Shown in pieces: positions 13,585 through 20,862 of a stretch of 22,046 nucleotides of DNA. The notes below the pieces were generated by a model. It worked only from the letters and a program-made list of their open reading frames with translations. It was not told the DNA's origin and did not search any database. Position numbers and translations under genes: made by a program. Location of the stretch: the NCBI GenBank assembly GCA_002297505.1, contig DBLQ01000011.1, positions 1 to 22,046 of the forward strand. Reading direction: 5' to 3'. Position 1 is the first letter of the stretch. Each line of letters opens with the position of its first letter. This DNA comes from Flavobacteriales bacterium UBA720 (GTDB lineage: Bacteria; Bacteroidota; Bacteroidia; Flavobacteriales; Weeksellaceae).

Positions 13585-13707
13585 TATATATAAGCTTGTC
13601 GAAGAAGTTTTGACGTTTTAGCGCGTTTGAAATCATCTTGTCTTAAAATATTTATTTCACTTCAAATAATTTTAGCCTTTGCGCTAAACAAATATAGTTT
13701 TAGCCCA

Positions 13708-13739
13708 TTTGCTTTTGCCTTTCTGAATCATTAGTTTTG
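13708..13739 (+). promoter_or_regulatory. Promoter of the DUF2490 gene
   Basis: TTTG (13708-13711), 20-bp spacer, TAGTTTTG (13732-13739): a full match to the Bacteroidetes -33/-7 pair. The start codon lies 22 bp further on, so the leader is about 15 nt. Confidence 0.6.
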
Positions 13740-13761
13740 TAGAAATCGATAACGTTTCAAA

Positions 13762-14544
13762 ATGGTTTTTACCAAGATAAAATTATTCTTCAGCGCCTTA
13801 TTTTTTGGTTTAATTTGTAATGCTTTGTCCGCACAAAATCGGATCAGCGATCATAATAATATCGGCTGGTATGTTTATAACGGCACTTTCAAATTGGATT
13901 CGAAATTTTCCATTCACACCGAATATCAGTGGCGGAGAAATGATTATATCACGACTTGGCAACAGAGTCTCTTGCGTCTTGGGATCAATTATCAGCCCAA
14001 TCCAAACCTGCAATTGCGCTTAGGTTATGCATGGGCAGAGACTTTTCCTTACGGCGAAATCCCGATCAACGGAATGGGAAAAGATTTCACCGAACACCGG
14101 ATTTATGAGATGGCAACGGTCACAGACAAGATTGGGAAAATCGATTTGTCGCATCGTTTTATGCTGGAACAGCGCTGGGTCGGGCGATATTCTACTGCCA
14201 ATCTGAGTTCCGAAGACCAGTATCCGTTTATGAACCGCGCGCGATATATGATTCGTCTTCAGATGCCTTTGAAAGGAGCATCAATCGCGGATAAAACGCC
14301 TTACGTTGCCGTATACGATGAAGTGATGATTGGCTTCGGGAAGAATGTGGGTGAGAATATTTTTGACCAGAATAGGATTGGCGTTTTGTTGGGTTATAAG
14401 TTTAATAATCTGCTCAGAATCGAAGGTGGTTATCTGAATCAGATGGTTCAATTGGGACGGGAAGTGGAAGGTAAAAATGTGTTTCAGTACAATAATGGTT
14501 TTATCTTGAGTGCTAATTTTAACTTTGATTTTTCTAAAAAGTAA
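13762..14544 (+). CDS. DUF2490 family outer-membrane beta-barrel protein
   Basis: 260 residues. Signal peptide about 1-24 (cleavage near LSA-QN). The mature protein is a run of amphipathic strands with aromatic girdles: GWYVYNGTFKLDSKFSIH, EYQWRRNDYITTWQQSLLR, LQLRLGYAWAETFPYG, then FMLEQRWVGRY and a C-terminal ILSANFNFDFSKK. The pattern and the N-terminal GWYVYNGTFKL match DUF2490 as I know it, a family of predicted outer-membrane barrels without a known substrate. It has its own promoter and is followed by an inverted repeat, so it is probably monocistronic. Confidence 0.85.
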   Translation: MVFTKIKLFFSALFFGLICNALSAQNRISDHNNIGWYVYNGTFKLDSKFSIHTEYQWRRNDYITTWQQSLLRLGINYQPNPNLQLRLGYAWAETFPYGEIPINGMGKDFTEHRIYEMATVTDKIGKIDLSHRFMLEQRWVGRYSTANLSSEDQYPFMNRARYMIRLQMPLKGASIADKTPYVAVYDEVMIGFGKNVGENIFDQNRIGVLLGYKFNNLLRIEGGYLNQMVQLGREVEGKNVFQYNNGFILSANFNFDFSKK

Positions 14545-14612
14545 TTAAGCACAAATCTTACATTCGACGAAGCCAAAAGTCGCAAAAGTAGATTATTCAT
14601 CAATAGAGAATC

Positions 14613-14688
14613 CTTCGACTCCGCTCAGGATGACAACTCTAATACTAAAATTTAATCATTAACTGTGTCAGGCTGAGCGGAGTCGAAG
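14613..14688. repeat. Inverted pair of the GTCAGGCTGAGCGGAGTCGAAG repeat
   Basis: CTTCGACTCCGCTCAGGATG plus ACA at 14613-14635, and its near-complement (21 of 23 bases) at 14666-14688, enclose about 30 AT-rich bases. The single unit is one I recall as common between genes of Flavobacteriia. The pair could form a strong hairpin that ends transcription after the DUF2490 gene. Confidence 0.65.
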
Positions 14689-14737
14689 CCTCTTGTAACA
14701 CTTAAACTTTTGTGCCTTTGTGGTTCAAAAATTTTTT

Positions 14738-14745
14738 TAATTTCG
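14738..14745 (+). promoter_or_regulatory. Weak -7-like element before pheA
   Basis: TAATTTCG differs by one base from TANNTTTG; TTTG at 14717-14720 is a possible -33 box (17-bp spacer). If real, transcription would start at or next to the ATG at 14750, giving a nearly leaderless mRNA. Confidence 0.25.
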
Positions 14746-14749
14746 CAAA

Positions 14750-15598
14750 ATGAAAATAGCATTCCTCGGGCCCGAAGCTTCCTTTACGCAGTTGACCGCA
14801 ACTCAATTATTTCCTAATGACGAATTGATTCCGAAAACCAATATCCTGGACTGCTTTCTGGCGGTTCAGAATAATGAGGTAGACAAAGCGGTGGTTCCCC
14901 TGGAAAACTCGATTGAAGGCACGGTTTCTATGACTTTGGATTATCTTTATCAGACGCCGGAAATCAAGATCGAAGCTGAAGCTGTGATGCCGATTGCGCA
15001 TCATCTGATGATTCATCCAGGGCAGGAAAATGATTTAGCCATAGCGAAAATCTATTCTCATCCGCAGGCGCTTGCGCAAAGTTTTCATTTTCTGAATACA
15101 AATTATCCCGAAGTTCCGAAGCAAGATTTTGCTTCTACAGCCGCTGCTGCGAAACGTGTATCGGAAAATCCGGATAGAAAAATCGCTGCGGTGGCGAATA
15201 AATTTGCCGCAGAGTTATACGGTTTGAAAATCCTTAACGAAAATATCCACGATGTTGAGGAAAATCATACGCGGTTCATCATCATTTCTAAAACTGAGAA
15301 TTCCTACGAAAATCATCTTGACAATATCGGCAAAAAAACGGCGATGCTCATCACGTTGCCACAAGATCACGCGGGAGGATTGCACCAGGTTTTATCCGTT
15401 TTTGCGTGGCGAAATATGAACCTGAGCAAAATCGAATCACGAACTTTGAAAACCAAATTGGGCAATTATTTTTTCTTCGTGACCGTTGTCGGTGGTTGGG
15501 ATGACATTCTTTATATCAATTCGATTGATGAGCTGAGAGCGATTGGTGCGGATGTTAAGTTTTTGGGGAATTATAAGGAGTTTTTGCTTGAATCTTAA
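14750..15598 (+). CDS. pheA: Prephenate dehydratase PheA
   Basis: Converts prephenate to phenylpyruvate in phenylalanine synthesis. 282 residues: catalytic domain about 1-180 (FLGPEASFTQLTA start, VVPLENSIEGTV, and the conserved Thr-Arg-Phe at 174-176 in NHTRFIII), then an ACT domain about 195-280 for Phe feedback, with GGLHQVLSVFAWRNMNL and IESRTLKTKLGNYFFFV. The usual ESRP motif reads ESRT here (229-232), a mild change at the regulatory site. There is no chorismate mutase domain. The last four bases overlap the 3' end of the convergent parE remnant. Confidence 0.95.
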   Translation: MKIAFLGPEASFTQLTATQLFPNDELIPKTNILDCFLAVQNNEVDKAVVPLENSIEGTVSMTLDYLYQTPEIKIEAEAVMPIAHHLMIHPGQENDLAIAKIYSHPQALAQSFHFLNTNYPEVPKQDFASTAAAAKRVSENPDRKIAAVANKFAAELYGLKILNENIHDVEENHTRFIIISKTENSYENHLDNIGKKTAMLITLPQDHAGGLHQVLSVFAWRNMNLSKIESRTLKTKLGNYFFFVTVVGGWDDILYINSIDELRAIGADVKFLGNYKEFLLES

Positions 15599-15893
15599 TC
15601 TTTTATTCTTGACTTTAAATCCATATTAGCACCAATAATTCTGGTGATTTCTATTTCATTAATGTCAAAAATTCGGTAAAAGATAATATGTCGATTAGCA
15701 AGAAATCCAAAAATATCAGAAGCAATTTCACTGTAGTTTTTACCAATGTTCGGATTTTCAGAGATCATTTGACAATAACTAATTAGTTCTTCATAATATT
15801 TGTCTGCTTGATTTTCCGACCAAAAGTGATAGGTATATTCGTAAATATCTGAAAGGTCATCAACAGATTTTTTGTGAAGAAATATTTAGCCAT
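15595..15893 (-). pseudogene. parE: Frameshifted ParE/RelE-type toxin gene
   Basis: The ATG (15893) overlaps the parD stop (ATGGCTAA), as usual in this operon. The frame starts MAKYFFTKN and then goes wrong in a run of six A (15868-15873 on the plus strand as T). With one more A, it would read on as KKSVDDLSDIYEYTYHFW, then ENPNIGKNYSEI, FLANRHIIFYRI and EITRIIGANMDLKSRIKD, a full ParE of 99 residues. As given, the ATG frame stops after about 24 residues. The gene is therefore inactive, subject to slippage, or a sequencing error in a homopolymer. It runs convergently into pheA with a 4-bp overlap. ParE toxins of this family poison gyrase or cut mRNA. Confidence 0.85.
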
Positions 15894-16134
15894 TTTTCAT
15901 TTTGGCTTTTAAAGTTGCAAGATGGTTTTCTGGTTCAAAATCTTTTGCAATGCCGCTGTCTATACCTTGTTTAATTGCATTTTTAAGGAATTGTAATTTA
16001 TTTTCCTCCTCTTCCAAAAGTCTCAATCCAGCACGAATCACTTCGCTTGCATTCTTAAATCTGCCTTGTGAAACTTTGTCATCCACAAACTCTTCAAAAT
16101 GATTTCCTAAAGAAACAGATGTATTTCGTGCCAT
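15886..16134 (-). CDS. parD: ParD-family antitoxin
   Basis: 82 residues. The N-terminal ribbon-helix-helix DNA-binding part (1-45) reads NTSVSLGNHFEEFVDDKVS then GRFKNASEVIRAGLRLLEEEE, the classic ParD/CopG pattern. The C-terminal half (46-82) is the toxin-binding helix and flexible tail. It should bind and neutralise ParE and repress its own promoter. The 8-nt overlap with the parE start is the normal translational coupling. The toxin partner is frameshifted while the antitoxin is intact. A palindrome overlaps the likely promoter. Confidence 0.92.
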   Translation of the reverse strand: MARNTSVSLGNHFEEFVDDKVSQGRFKNASEVIRAGLRLLEEEENKLQFLKNAIKQGIDSGIAKDFEPENHLATLKAKMKNG

Positions 16135-16154
16135 GTTAATTTTATTAATTAAGA

Positions 16155-16176
16155 CAAATTTACCAAATTTTGGTAA
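16155..16176 (-). promoter_or_regulatory. parD promoter -7 element overlapped by a palindromic operator
   Basis: TAAATTTG on the minus strand (16162-16155) fully matches TANNTTTG. A palindrome with arms TTACCAAA and TTTGGTAA (16160-16176, 1-bp centre) overlaps its upstream end. This is where a ribbon-helix-helix autorepressor would bind. Confidence 0.55.
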
Positions 16177-16191
16177 CTTTAAAAAATTATT

Positions 16192-17604
16192 TTATATATC
16201 TTCATACTGAGTATCATCAAGATTTACGACATTCTTGTTGATAAAAAAATAAACCGGCAACCCCAGCAAGATCAATCCTAATCCTGGCAAAGTATAACCT
16301 GGTTTATAAATCAAAAGCAAAATACAAAACGCGGTTCCGATCAGAAGATACAGGACAGGTGTGAACGGATAAAGAAAGGTTCTGTAACCTCTTTCCATTT
16401 CAGGTTTTTTGATTCTGAGATAAATCACACCAAAAACCGTCAACATATAAAACAGAACGATCACAAAGGAGACCATATCCAAAAGATTTCCATATTGTCC
16501 GCTCAGGCAAAGTAAACTTGCCCAAATGCCTTGCATCCAAAGTGATTTTGCAGGAACTCCATTTTTATTATTTTCCACGGCAGATTTCAGGAACAATCCG
16601 TCTTTTGCCATCGTTTGGAAAACTCGTGCGCCAGCCAAAACGATTCCGTTCACACAACCAAAAGTGGAAATCATCACCAAAATCGCAATGATAATTGTGC
16701 CCGCATTTCCGAACATTTTTTCGGCTGCAGCAACGGCAACTCGGTCATTGGCTGCGAAGGCGATAGAATCTCTGTCAAGCGCGTTCAGATAAACAAAATT
16801 CACCAAAAGATAAAGAAGCATCACGGCAGAAGTTCCGAGAATCATCGCTCTCACCACGTTCTTTTTTGGATTCTCGATTTCGCCAGAAATGAAAGTGACA
16901 TTTTCCCAGGCCACCGAACTGAAAACCGAACCGACCATTGCAGCCGCAATTCCGCCAAGGATTGTAGCACCCGAGATTCCTGTCCATTCGGTGTTTTTAA
17001 GATTTTGGAAAGCGTCCCAGCCGAAGCTCATATTGGAACTCCAATTGGATTGATTAATCAAAACAAAGCCTAAAATAATCAGCCCCAGAAGCGCGATAAT
17101 CTTGGAAGAAGTGAAAACATTTTGCAAGATTTTCCCGAATTGAACACCTTTCGTGTTTACAAAGGTCAGAAACAGAATCACAACAATCGCCAGAATCTGA
17201 ATCCACGTGATCTGGAATTCGCCGCTCTGGAAAATTGGTTTTGCATCATTGAGACTCGGTACAAGATAAGCCGTAAATTTTCCAAAAGCCACTGCCACAG
17301 CGGCAATGGTTCCAGTCTGGATAACCGTGAACATTCCCCAGCCGTAGAGAAATCCCATCGGTTTCCCGAAAATCTCTGTAATATAAGTGTATTGACCGCC
17401 TGCTTTTGGGAACATCGCAGAAAGTTCGCCGTAGCTGATGGCCGCCGCAACGGTCATCACGGTAGTGATCAGCCAAACGACGATGAGCCAATAGCCGGAG
17501 CCGAGATTCCGCATAATGTCGGCGCTCACGATAAAAATCCCGCTTCCGATCATCGATCCCATCACAATCATTACCGCGTCCCAAAGTTTGAGTTTCTTTT
17601 CCAT
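16192..17604 (-). CDS. APC-superfamily amino-acid permease
   Basis: 470 residues with about 12 membrane helices. Helix 1 carries the broken-helix motif GSMIGSGIF at 16-24, and ISYGELSAMFPKAGGQYTYI with the following WGMF segment are standard for APC transporters. GEIENPKKNVVRAM between helices 6 and 7 is the conserved loop of the family. It most resembles the L-type/cationic amino-acid exchangers; the substrate cannot be set from sequence. The gene is alone on its strand between parD and a lipoprotein gene, with its own -7 element, so probably monocistronic. Confidence 0.93.
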   Translation of the reverse strand: MEKKLKLWDAVMIVMGSMIGSGIFIVSADIMRNLGSGYWLIVVWLITTVMTVAAAISYGELSAMFPKAGGQYTYITEIFGKPMGFLYGWGMFTVIQTGTIAAVAVAFGKFTAYLVPSLNDAKPIFQSGEFQITWIQILAIVVILFLTFVNTKGVQFGKILQNVFTSSKIIALLGLIILGFVLINQSNWSSNMSFGWDAFQNLKNTEWTGISGATILGGIAAAMVGSVFSSVAWENVTFISGEIENPKKNVVRAMILGTSAVMLLYLLVNFVYLNALDRDSIAFAANDRVAVAAAEKMFGNAGTIIIAILVMISTFGCVNGIVLAGARVFQTMAKDGLFLKSAVENNKNGVPAKSLWMQGIWASLLCLSGQYGNLLDMVSFVIVLFYMLTVFGVIYLRIKKPEMERGYRTFLYPFTPVLYLLIGTAFCILLLIYKPGYTLPGLGLILLGLPVYFFINKNVVNLDDTQYEDI

Positions 17605-17620
17605 AGTTTTTAATAATAAT

Positions 17621-17628
17621 CAAATATA
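17621..17628 (-). promoter_or_regulatory. -7 element for the permease gene
   Basis: TATATTTG on the minus strand, a full match to TANNTTTG, inside GATATATTTG. TTG occurs 23 bp upstream of it, a long spacer. It predicts a leader of about 10 nt before ATG 17604. Confidence 0.4.
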
Positions 17629-17657
17629 TCCAAAATAATCAGGTATCTGCACAACTA

Positions 17658-18482
17658 TTATTTCAAATAGGTTTTGATCTTGTCCCATCTGTTCTCGCTG
17701 GCAATTAAATGAACAATTAAAGGCCTTTTTCCTTTCACATAAAGCAAAGCCTGCGGATTGTAATTGTTGATTTTCTGTTTTGTATTGATGATGATTTCCC
17801 GGTTTTTCCCGATTTTCAGTTTCAGATTTGGCTTTTTCAGGTAGATTGTTTTGATTCCCATTTTTTCAAAATTCTCGCTGAGCTCGTGCGAATACCAATT
17901 CCAATCGTCCATTGCAATAAAGTAATGTTCCGCTTCTTCAGAATGTTCATTGGCAAAAGTTTTGGTTTCCGGACTGAAAATAATAAGTCGTGTTTCTGTG
18001 ATGGTTTCAACATTTTCGGGTTTAGGATTTTTCGGCGAGTGGTACGAAAAAACCTGCATTGGATTTTCAACGGTTTCGCCTTTCAGGATTTTCCAGCTCG
18101 CGTCAATCTGCCCAACATCTTCAAAAAACGGAGTCGTACCGCCGTTACTTTCTGTCAAATAATTATCAAATTCCCGGTAGGTTGTGTAGGTTTTGGTTTT
18201 CATCAATTCTGTAATGAAATCGCCGTCTGTATCAAATCTCGCCTGACCTTTCACCTCGCCATTTTTTAAATAGAGAATAGAACCTCCGTTGGCCGAGAAA
18301 AAATGACGAACCTGATCCCGCGGAGTTTCTACCGCCTTATTTTCAGGCTTTGTTGCTAATTGTTCTGATGAATCTTTATGTCTGATTTCATTTTCAGTGA
18401 TTTGGTTTTTTGATCCGACACTTTCCTTATTACAAGAGCACCAAATCATTGCGATGAGAAGAAGGGAAAATAAAATTTTCAT
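17658..18482 (-). CDS. Lipoprotein of unknown function
   Basis: 274 residues. The hydrophobic N-terminus ends CSCNKES; Cys17 is the likely lipid-attached residue, although -3 is Trp, an unusual lipobox. A polar linker (about 20-55, rich in Glu, Lys, Asn) precedes a folded domain with GGSILYLKNGEVKGQARFD, then HYFIAMDDWNWYSHELSENF followed by KMGIKTIYLKKPNLKL. This last run (strand, DDW, helix, strand) looks like part of a thioredoxin-like fold without the Cys pair, but that is an impression only. Divergent from the lipoprotein gene at 18636 with 153 bp between them. Confidence 0.78.
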   Translation of the reverse strand: MKILFSLLLIAMIWCSCNKESVGSKNQITENEIRHKDSSEQLATKPENKAVETPRDQVRHFFSANGGSILYLKNGEVKGQARFDTDGDFITELMKTKTYTTYREFDNYLTESNGGTTPFFEDVGQIDASWKILKGETVENPMQVFSYHSPKNPKPENVETITETRLIIFSPETKTFANEHSEEAEHYFIAMDDWNWYSHELSENFEKMGIKTIYLKKPNLKLKIGKNREIIINTKQKINNYNPQALLYVKGKRPLIVHLIASENRWDKIKTYLK

Positions 18483-18504
18483 CCAGATGACAGTTTTTCT
18501 AATT

Positions 18505-18512
18505 CAAATATA
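18505..18512 (-). promoter_or_regulatory. -7 element for the lipoprotein gene
   Basis: TATATTTG on the minus strand, full match to TANNTTTG, in the same decamer GATATATTTG as before the permease. It predicts a leader of about 15 nt. No -33 box is evident. Confidence 0.4.
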
Positions 18513-18635
18513 TCTAAAAACGGGAAGATTGTTATCTTTAATTCTTATTTTTATACACAAGATTTACAGATGATTAGTCAGATTTTACTTGTGTAATGGT
18601 TTGTCAATTGCTTTTAAAATTCAAAAAAAAACCAA

Positions 18636-19643
18636 ATGAAATATATAGTTTTCCTTTTTTGCTTAATTGTGGTTTTTTCCTGCAAAGAGAAAGAAGAAAA
18701 AGTTGTGACAACTGCCGGCACGAAAACAGAAACTGCAGATTATGATCGGAAAATCCCTGATAGTAGCGCGGACAAAAGCATCTTAATACAATCAACAAGC
18801 GACGGATTTTTCAGGATTTTTGTTAAATCTAATGAGCCTCGGGGAAAATATTTCTATGCTGATACACTCAATGTTTTGATCGCAGAAAACTATATCAAAA
18901 AAGATAGTAAATTCATCAAAACCAAAGGTTCAACATTGCTGGAAGGCGAGTGGAACTACTTAGAAATTGATTCTACCAATTTGTACACGCAAAAAATTAA
19001 TAATGTCGATTTTCAATTTATTTCAGCCAATGATACTTTTCAAGGAAAGGCAATTCCGGAGCAAAGTGTCCATTTTTGGATGATCAACACAAACAATGTT
19101 TCGGAATATTACGAACTGATTTATTCCGGATATCCCGAAAATCTCTGCACAGACTGTATAAAAGGTGATTTCGATGATGATAACAAATTAGACAAAAATC
19201 CTTTTGCGAAAAAAGCACTTTATGATTTCGCCAAAAAGTCCAAACTGATTTATCAAAAATCAGAGAGCGAAAAAAAGATTGGCCATTTCAAAAATTTCCG
19301 GGAAAAATGGGCAAAGGATAACCAAGTCGAAATCAATTGGGGAGCGGGCTACGAAGGCGAAATGAACGAGGTTTTTTCTACTTATTACAAAGAAAATTTG
19401 TTTGATATTTCCGGCGGAACAGAAACGGTTTTAGAAAATGAAAATTATTATTTGACCAGTTATTTCCGTGGCGACGTGATTGGCTTTGACAAAAAGAAAA
19501 AGCTTTATTTCCCGATAGTAGTGGAAAGTTGCGTCCACTTTTGCAACAAGGAAATTGACTTTGTGAATGATCAAACCATCAAAATCACTTATGAAGATGG
19601 GAAATCTTGGGAATTGGATTTGACTAAAATTAAGTTTAAATAA
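18636..19643 (+). CDS. Lipoprotein of unknown function
   Basis: 335 residues. Lipobox VFSC with Cys16 (KYIVFLFCLIVVFSCKEKEE). After a linker, the domain holds GWNYLEIDSTNLY-like strands (GEWNYLEIDS at about 103-112), VHFWMINTNNVSEYYELIY and GYPENLCTDC. It also has KGDFDDDNKLDKNP near 183-196, an Asp-rich loop like those in calcium-binding repeats. The last part has SGGTETVLENENYYLTSYF, FPIVVESCVHFCNKEIDF and a C-terminal strand. Four Cys in C-T-D-C and C-V-H-F-C pairs suggest disulfides. I do not recognise the family. It overlaps the next gene by one base, so the two are coupled. Confidence 0.78.
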   Translation: MKYIVFLFCLIVVFSCKEKEEKVVTTAGTKTETADYDRKIPDSSADKSILIQSTSDGFFRIFVKSNEPRGKYFYADTLNVLIAENYIKKDSKFIKTKGSTLLEGEWNYLEIDSTNLYTQKINNVDFQFISANDTFQGKAIPEQSVHFWMINTNNVSEYYELIYSGYPENLCTDCIKGDFDDDNKLDKNPFAKKALYDFAKKSKLIYQKSESEKKIGHFKNFREKWAKDNQVEINWGAGYEGEMNEVFSTYYKENLFDISGGTETVLENENYYLTSYFRGDVIGFDKKKKLYFPIVVESCVHFCNKEIDFVNDQTIKITYEDGKSWELDLTKIKFK

Positions 19644-20182
19644 TGAAAACTTCATTAACAAAGATTTTGCAAAAAGCAGCGCGCATTTTCTTTGTTTTGT
19701 CTTTATGGATGAGTGTTTTCAGCGTCACGGCTGTATTTCTCCGTTGGTCCGGGATTCTGGAAATCACACTGCCTTATCAGGTGGTTTGGCTGGTGGTTAT
19801 TGTAATTGCGCTTTTGTTGTTGGGAATTTTTGAAGCGTGGAAAAAATTTCTTTTGATATTATTTTTGGGTGTCACCAATTTTTTGTTCCTGCTTTATGTT
19901 GCTTCTTCGTTGCCAATAACTGTAGAAAAACCAATTCAGAATAGTGATTATCGTTTAGAAGCCGGAACGGATCGGTATAGAATTCTGAAATCAAATTGTT
20001 GTTATACAAAAGTCATTGCAGCAAAACTGTCAGGACTTTTCTTCACACACAATATGAAAACAGGTTTGGTTCCATCTTTCGAAGCCCAATTACTCCAAGA
20101 AACAGACGAGATCATTATCCTTGAGATTAGAACTTCTGGTGTAATCCCAAAAATGCAGGATACGATTACGAAATTGAAATGA
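19643..20182 (+). CDS. Membrane protein of unknown function
   Basis: 179 residues. Three N-terminal membrane helices (about 14-35, 45-62, 67-88), then an about 85-residue soluble part containing YRLEAGTDRYRILKSNCCYTKVIAAK and ending DEIIILEIRTSGVIPKMQD. The ATG overlaps the TAA of the preceding lipoprotein gene (TAATG), so translation is coupled and the products probably work together at the envelope. No family recognised. Confidence 0.75.
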   Translation: MKTSLTKILQKAARIFFVLSLWMSVFSVTAVFLRWSGILEITLPYQVVWLVVIVIALLLLGIFEAWKKFLLILFLGVTNFLFLLYVASSLPITVEKPIQNSDYRLEAGTDRYRILKSNCCYTKVIAAKLSGLFFTHNMKTGLVPSFEAQLLQETDEIIILEIRTSGVIPKMQDTITKLK

Positions 20183-20306
20183 TCTTAAAATCTAATCTCC
20201 AGAAGCGTAAAATATTTTGTTGCCTGCTAATTTAGTTAAAATCAAATGTAAATTTTTCTTGATAATATTCTATAAAATGAAGATTTTGTTAAGCTTTTAA
20301 TAATGC

Positions 20307-20338
20307 TTTGTCCTGTTCAGGATAAAAGTGTAATTTTG
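20307..20338 (+). promoter_or_regulatory. Promoter of the HAD-like gene
   Basis: TTTG (20307-20310), 20-bp spacer, TAATTTTG (20331-20338): a full match to the Bacteroidetes promoter, with the same spacer as the one at 13708. The spacer starts with the small palindrome TCCTGTTCAGGA (20311-20322), a possible operator. The start codon is 21 bp downstream. Confidence 0.65.
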
Positions 20339-20358
20339 CCAACTTAAATTTGAACCTG

Positions 20359-20760
20359 ATGGAATTAGAATACGTAGAGCACCTGAGCCCAATGCTTAAA
20401 GGCGGCATCAAGAATTATTTAATCGACATCGATGGAACGATAACTGATGATGTGCCCAATGAAGAGCCGGAAAGAATGGTGACTTGCGAGCCGTTCCCGG
20501 ATGCTTTGGAAACCATTAACCGTTGGTATGATGAAGGTCATCAGATCTGCTTTTTCACTTCCAGAACCGAAGATCTGAGAGATATTACAGAAACCTGGCT
20601 GAAAAAACACGGCTTCAAATACCACAGCGTTCTGCTGGGAAAACCAAGAGGCGGAAACTACCACTGGATCGATAATCACCTGGTGAAAGCGACCAGGTAT
20701 AAAGGAAAATTCACGGATATGATTGAGAAACAAGTGACCATAGAGGTTTTCCGTGACTAA
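20359..20760 (+). CDS. HAD-superfamily phosphatase-like protein
   Basis: 133 residues from ATG 20359; a TTG three codons earlier is less likely. Motif I is LIDIDGTITDD (nucleophile and acid/base Asp) and motif II is FFTSRTED (Ser/Thr). Between them is EPFPDALETINRWYDEGHQ. A Lys candidate lies in LLGKPRGGNYHWIDN, where the last acidic motif appears as WIDN rather than a DD pair. The protein is small and has no cap domain, like the BT0820-type phosphatases of Bacteroidetes. The substrate is unknown. It precedes serA by 102 bp on the same strand; phosphoserine phosphatase activity would fit the neighbour but is not shown. Confidence 0.85.
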   Translation: MELEYVEHLSPMLKGGIKNYLIDIDGTITDDVPNEEPERMVTCEPFPDALETINRWYDEGHQICFFTSRTEDLRDITETWLKKHGFKYHSVLLGKPRGGNYHWIDNHLVKATRYKGKFTDMIEKQVTIEVFRD

Positions 20761-20767
20761 TCATATC

Positions 20768-20860
20768 AATGATAATGGATGGGTGATCAATGATTGTAAA
20801 TTCAGATTATGGATCGCTCTTCTACTTATCATTCATCATTTATCAACTATCAATTATTAA
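20768..20860 (+). repeat. Heptad-phased fold-back tract before serA
   Basis: Left arm: GAT at 20771, 20778, 20785, 20792 (AATGATA, ATGGATG, GGTGATC, AATGATT). Right arm: ATCA at 20828, 20835, 20842, 20849 (TTATCAT, TCATCAT, TTATCAA, CTATCAA, TTATTAA), ending 2 nt before the ATG. The arms have opposite sense, so the tract can fold back. No promoter was seen within it. Confidence 0.7.
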
Positions 20861-20862
20861 AA

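Noticed and set aside
16526..17613. Several plus-strand ORFs opposite the permease
   Set aside because: They are complements of transmembrane coding sequence with no start signals or family features.
20809..20862. Upstream extension of serA by 18 codons
   Set aside because: The extension translates heptad-repeat DNA, and the family's N-terminus begins at the internal MKVLAND.
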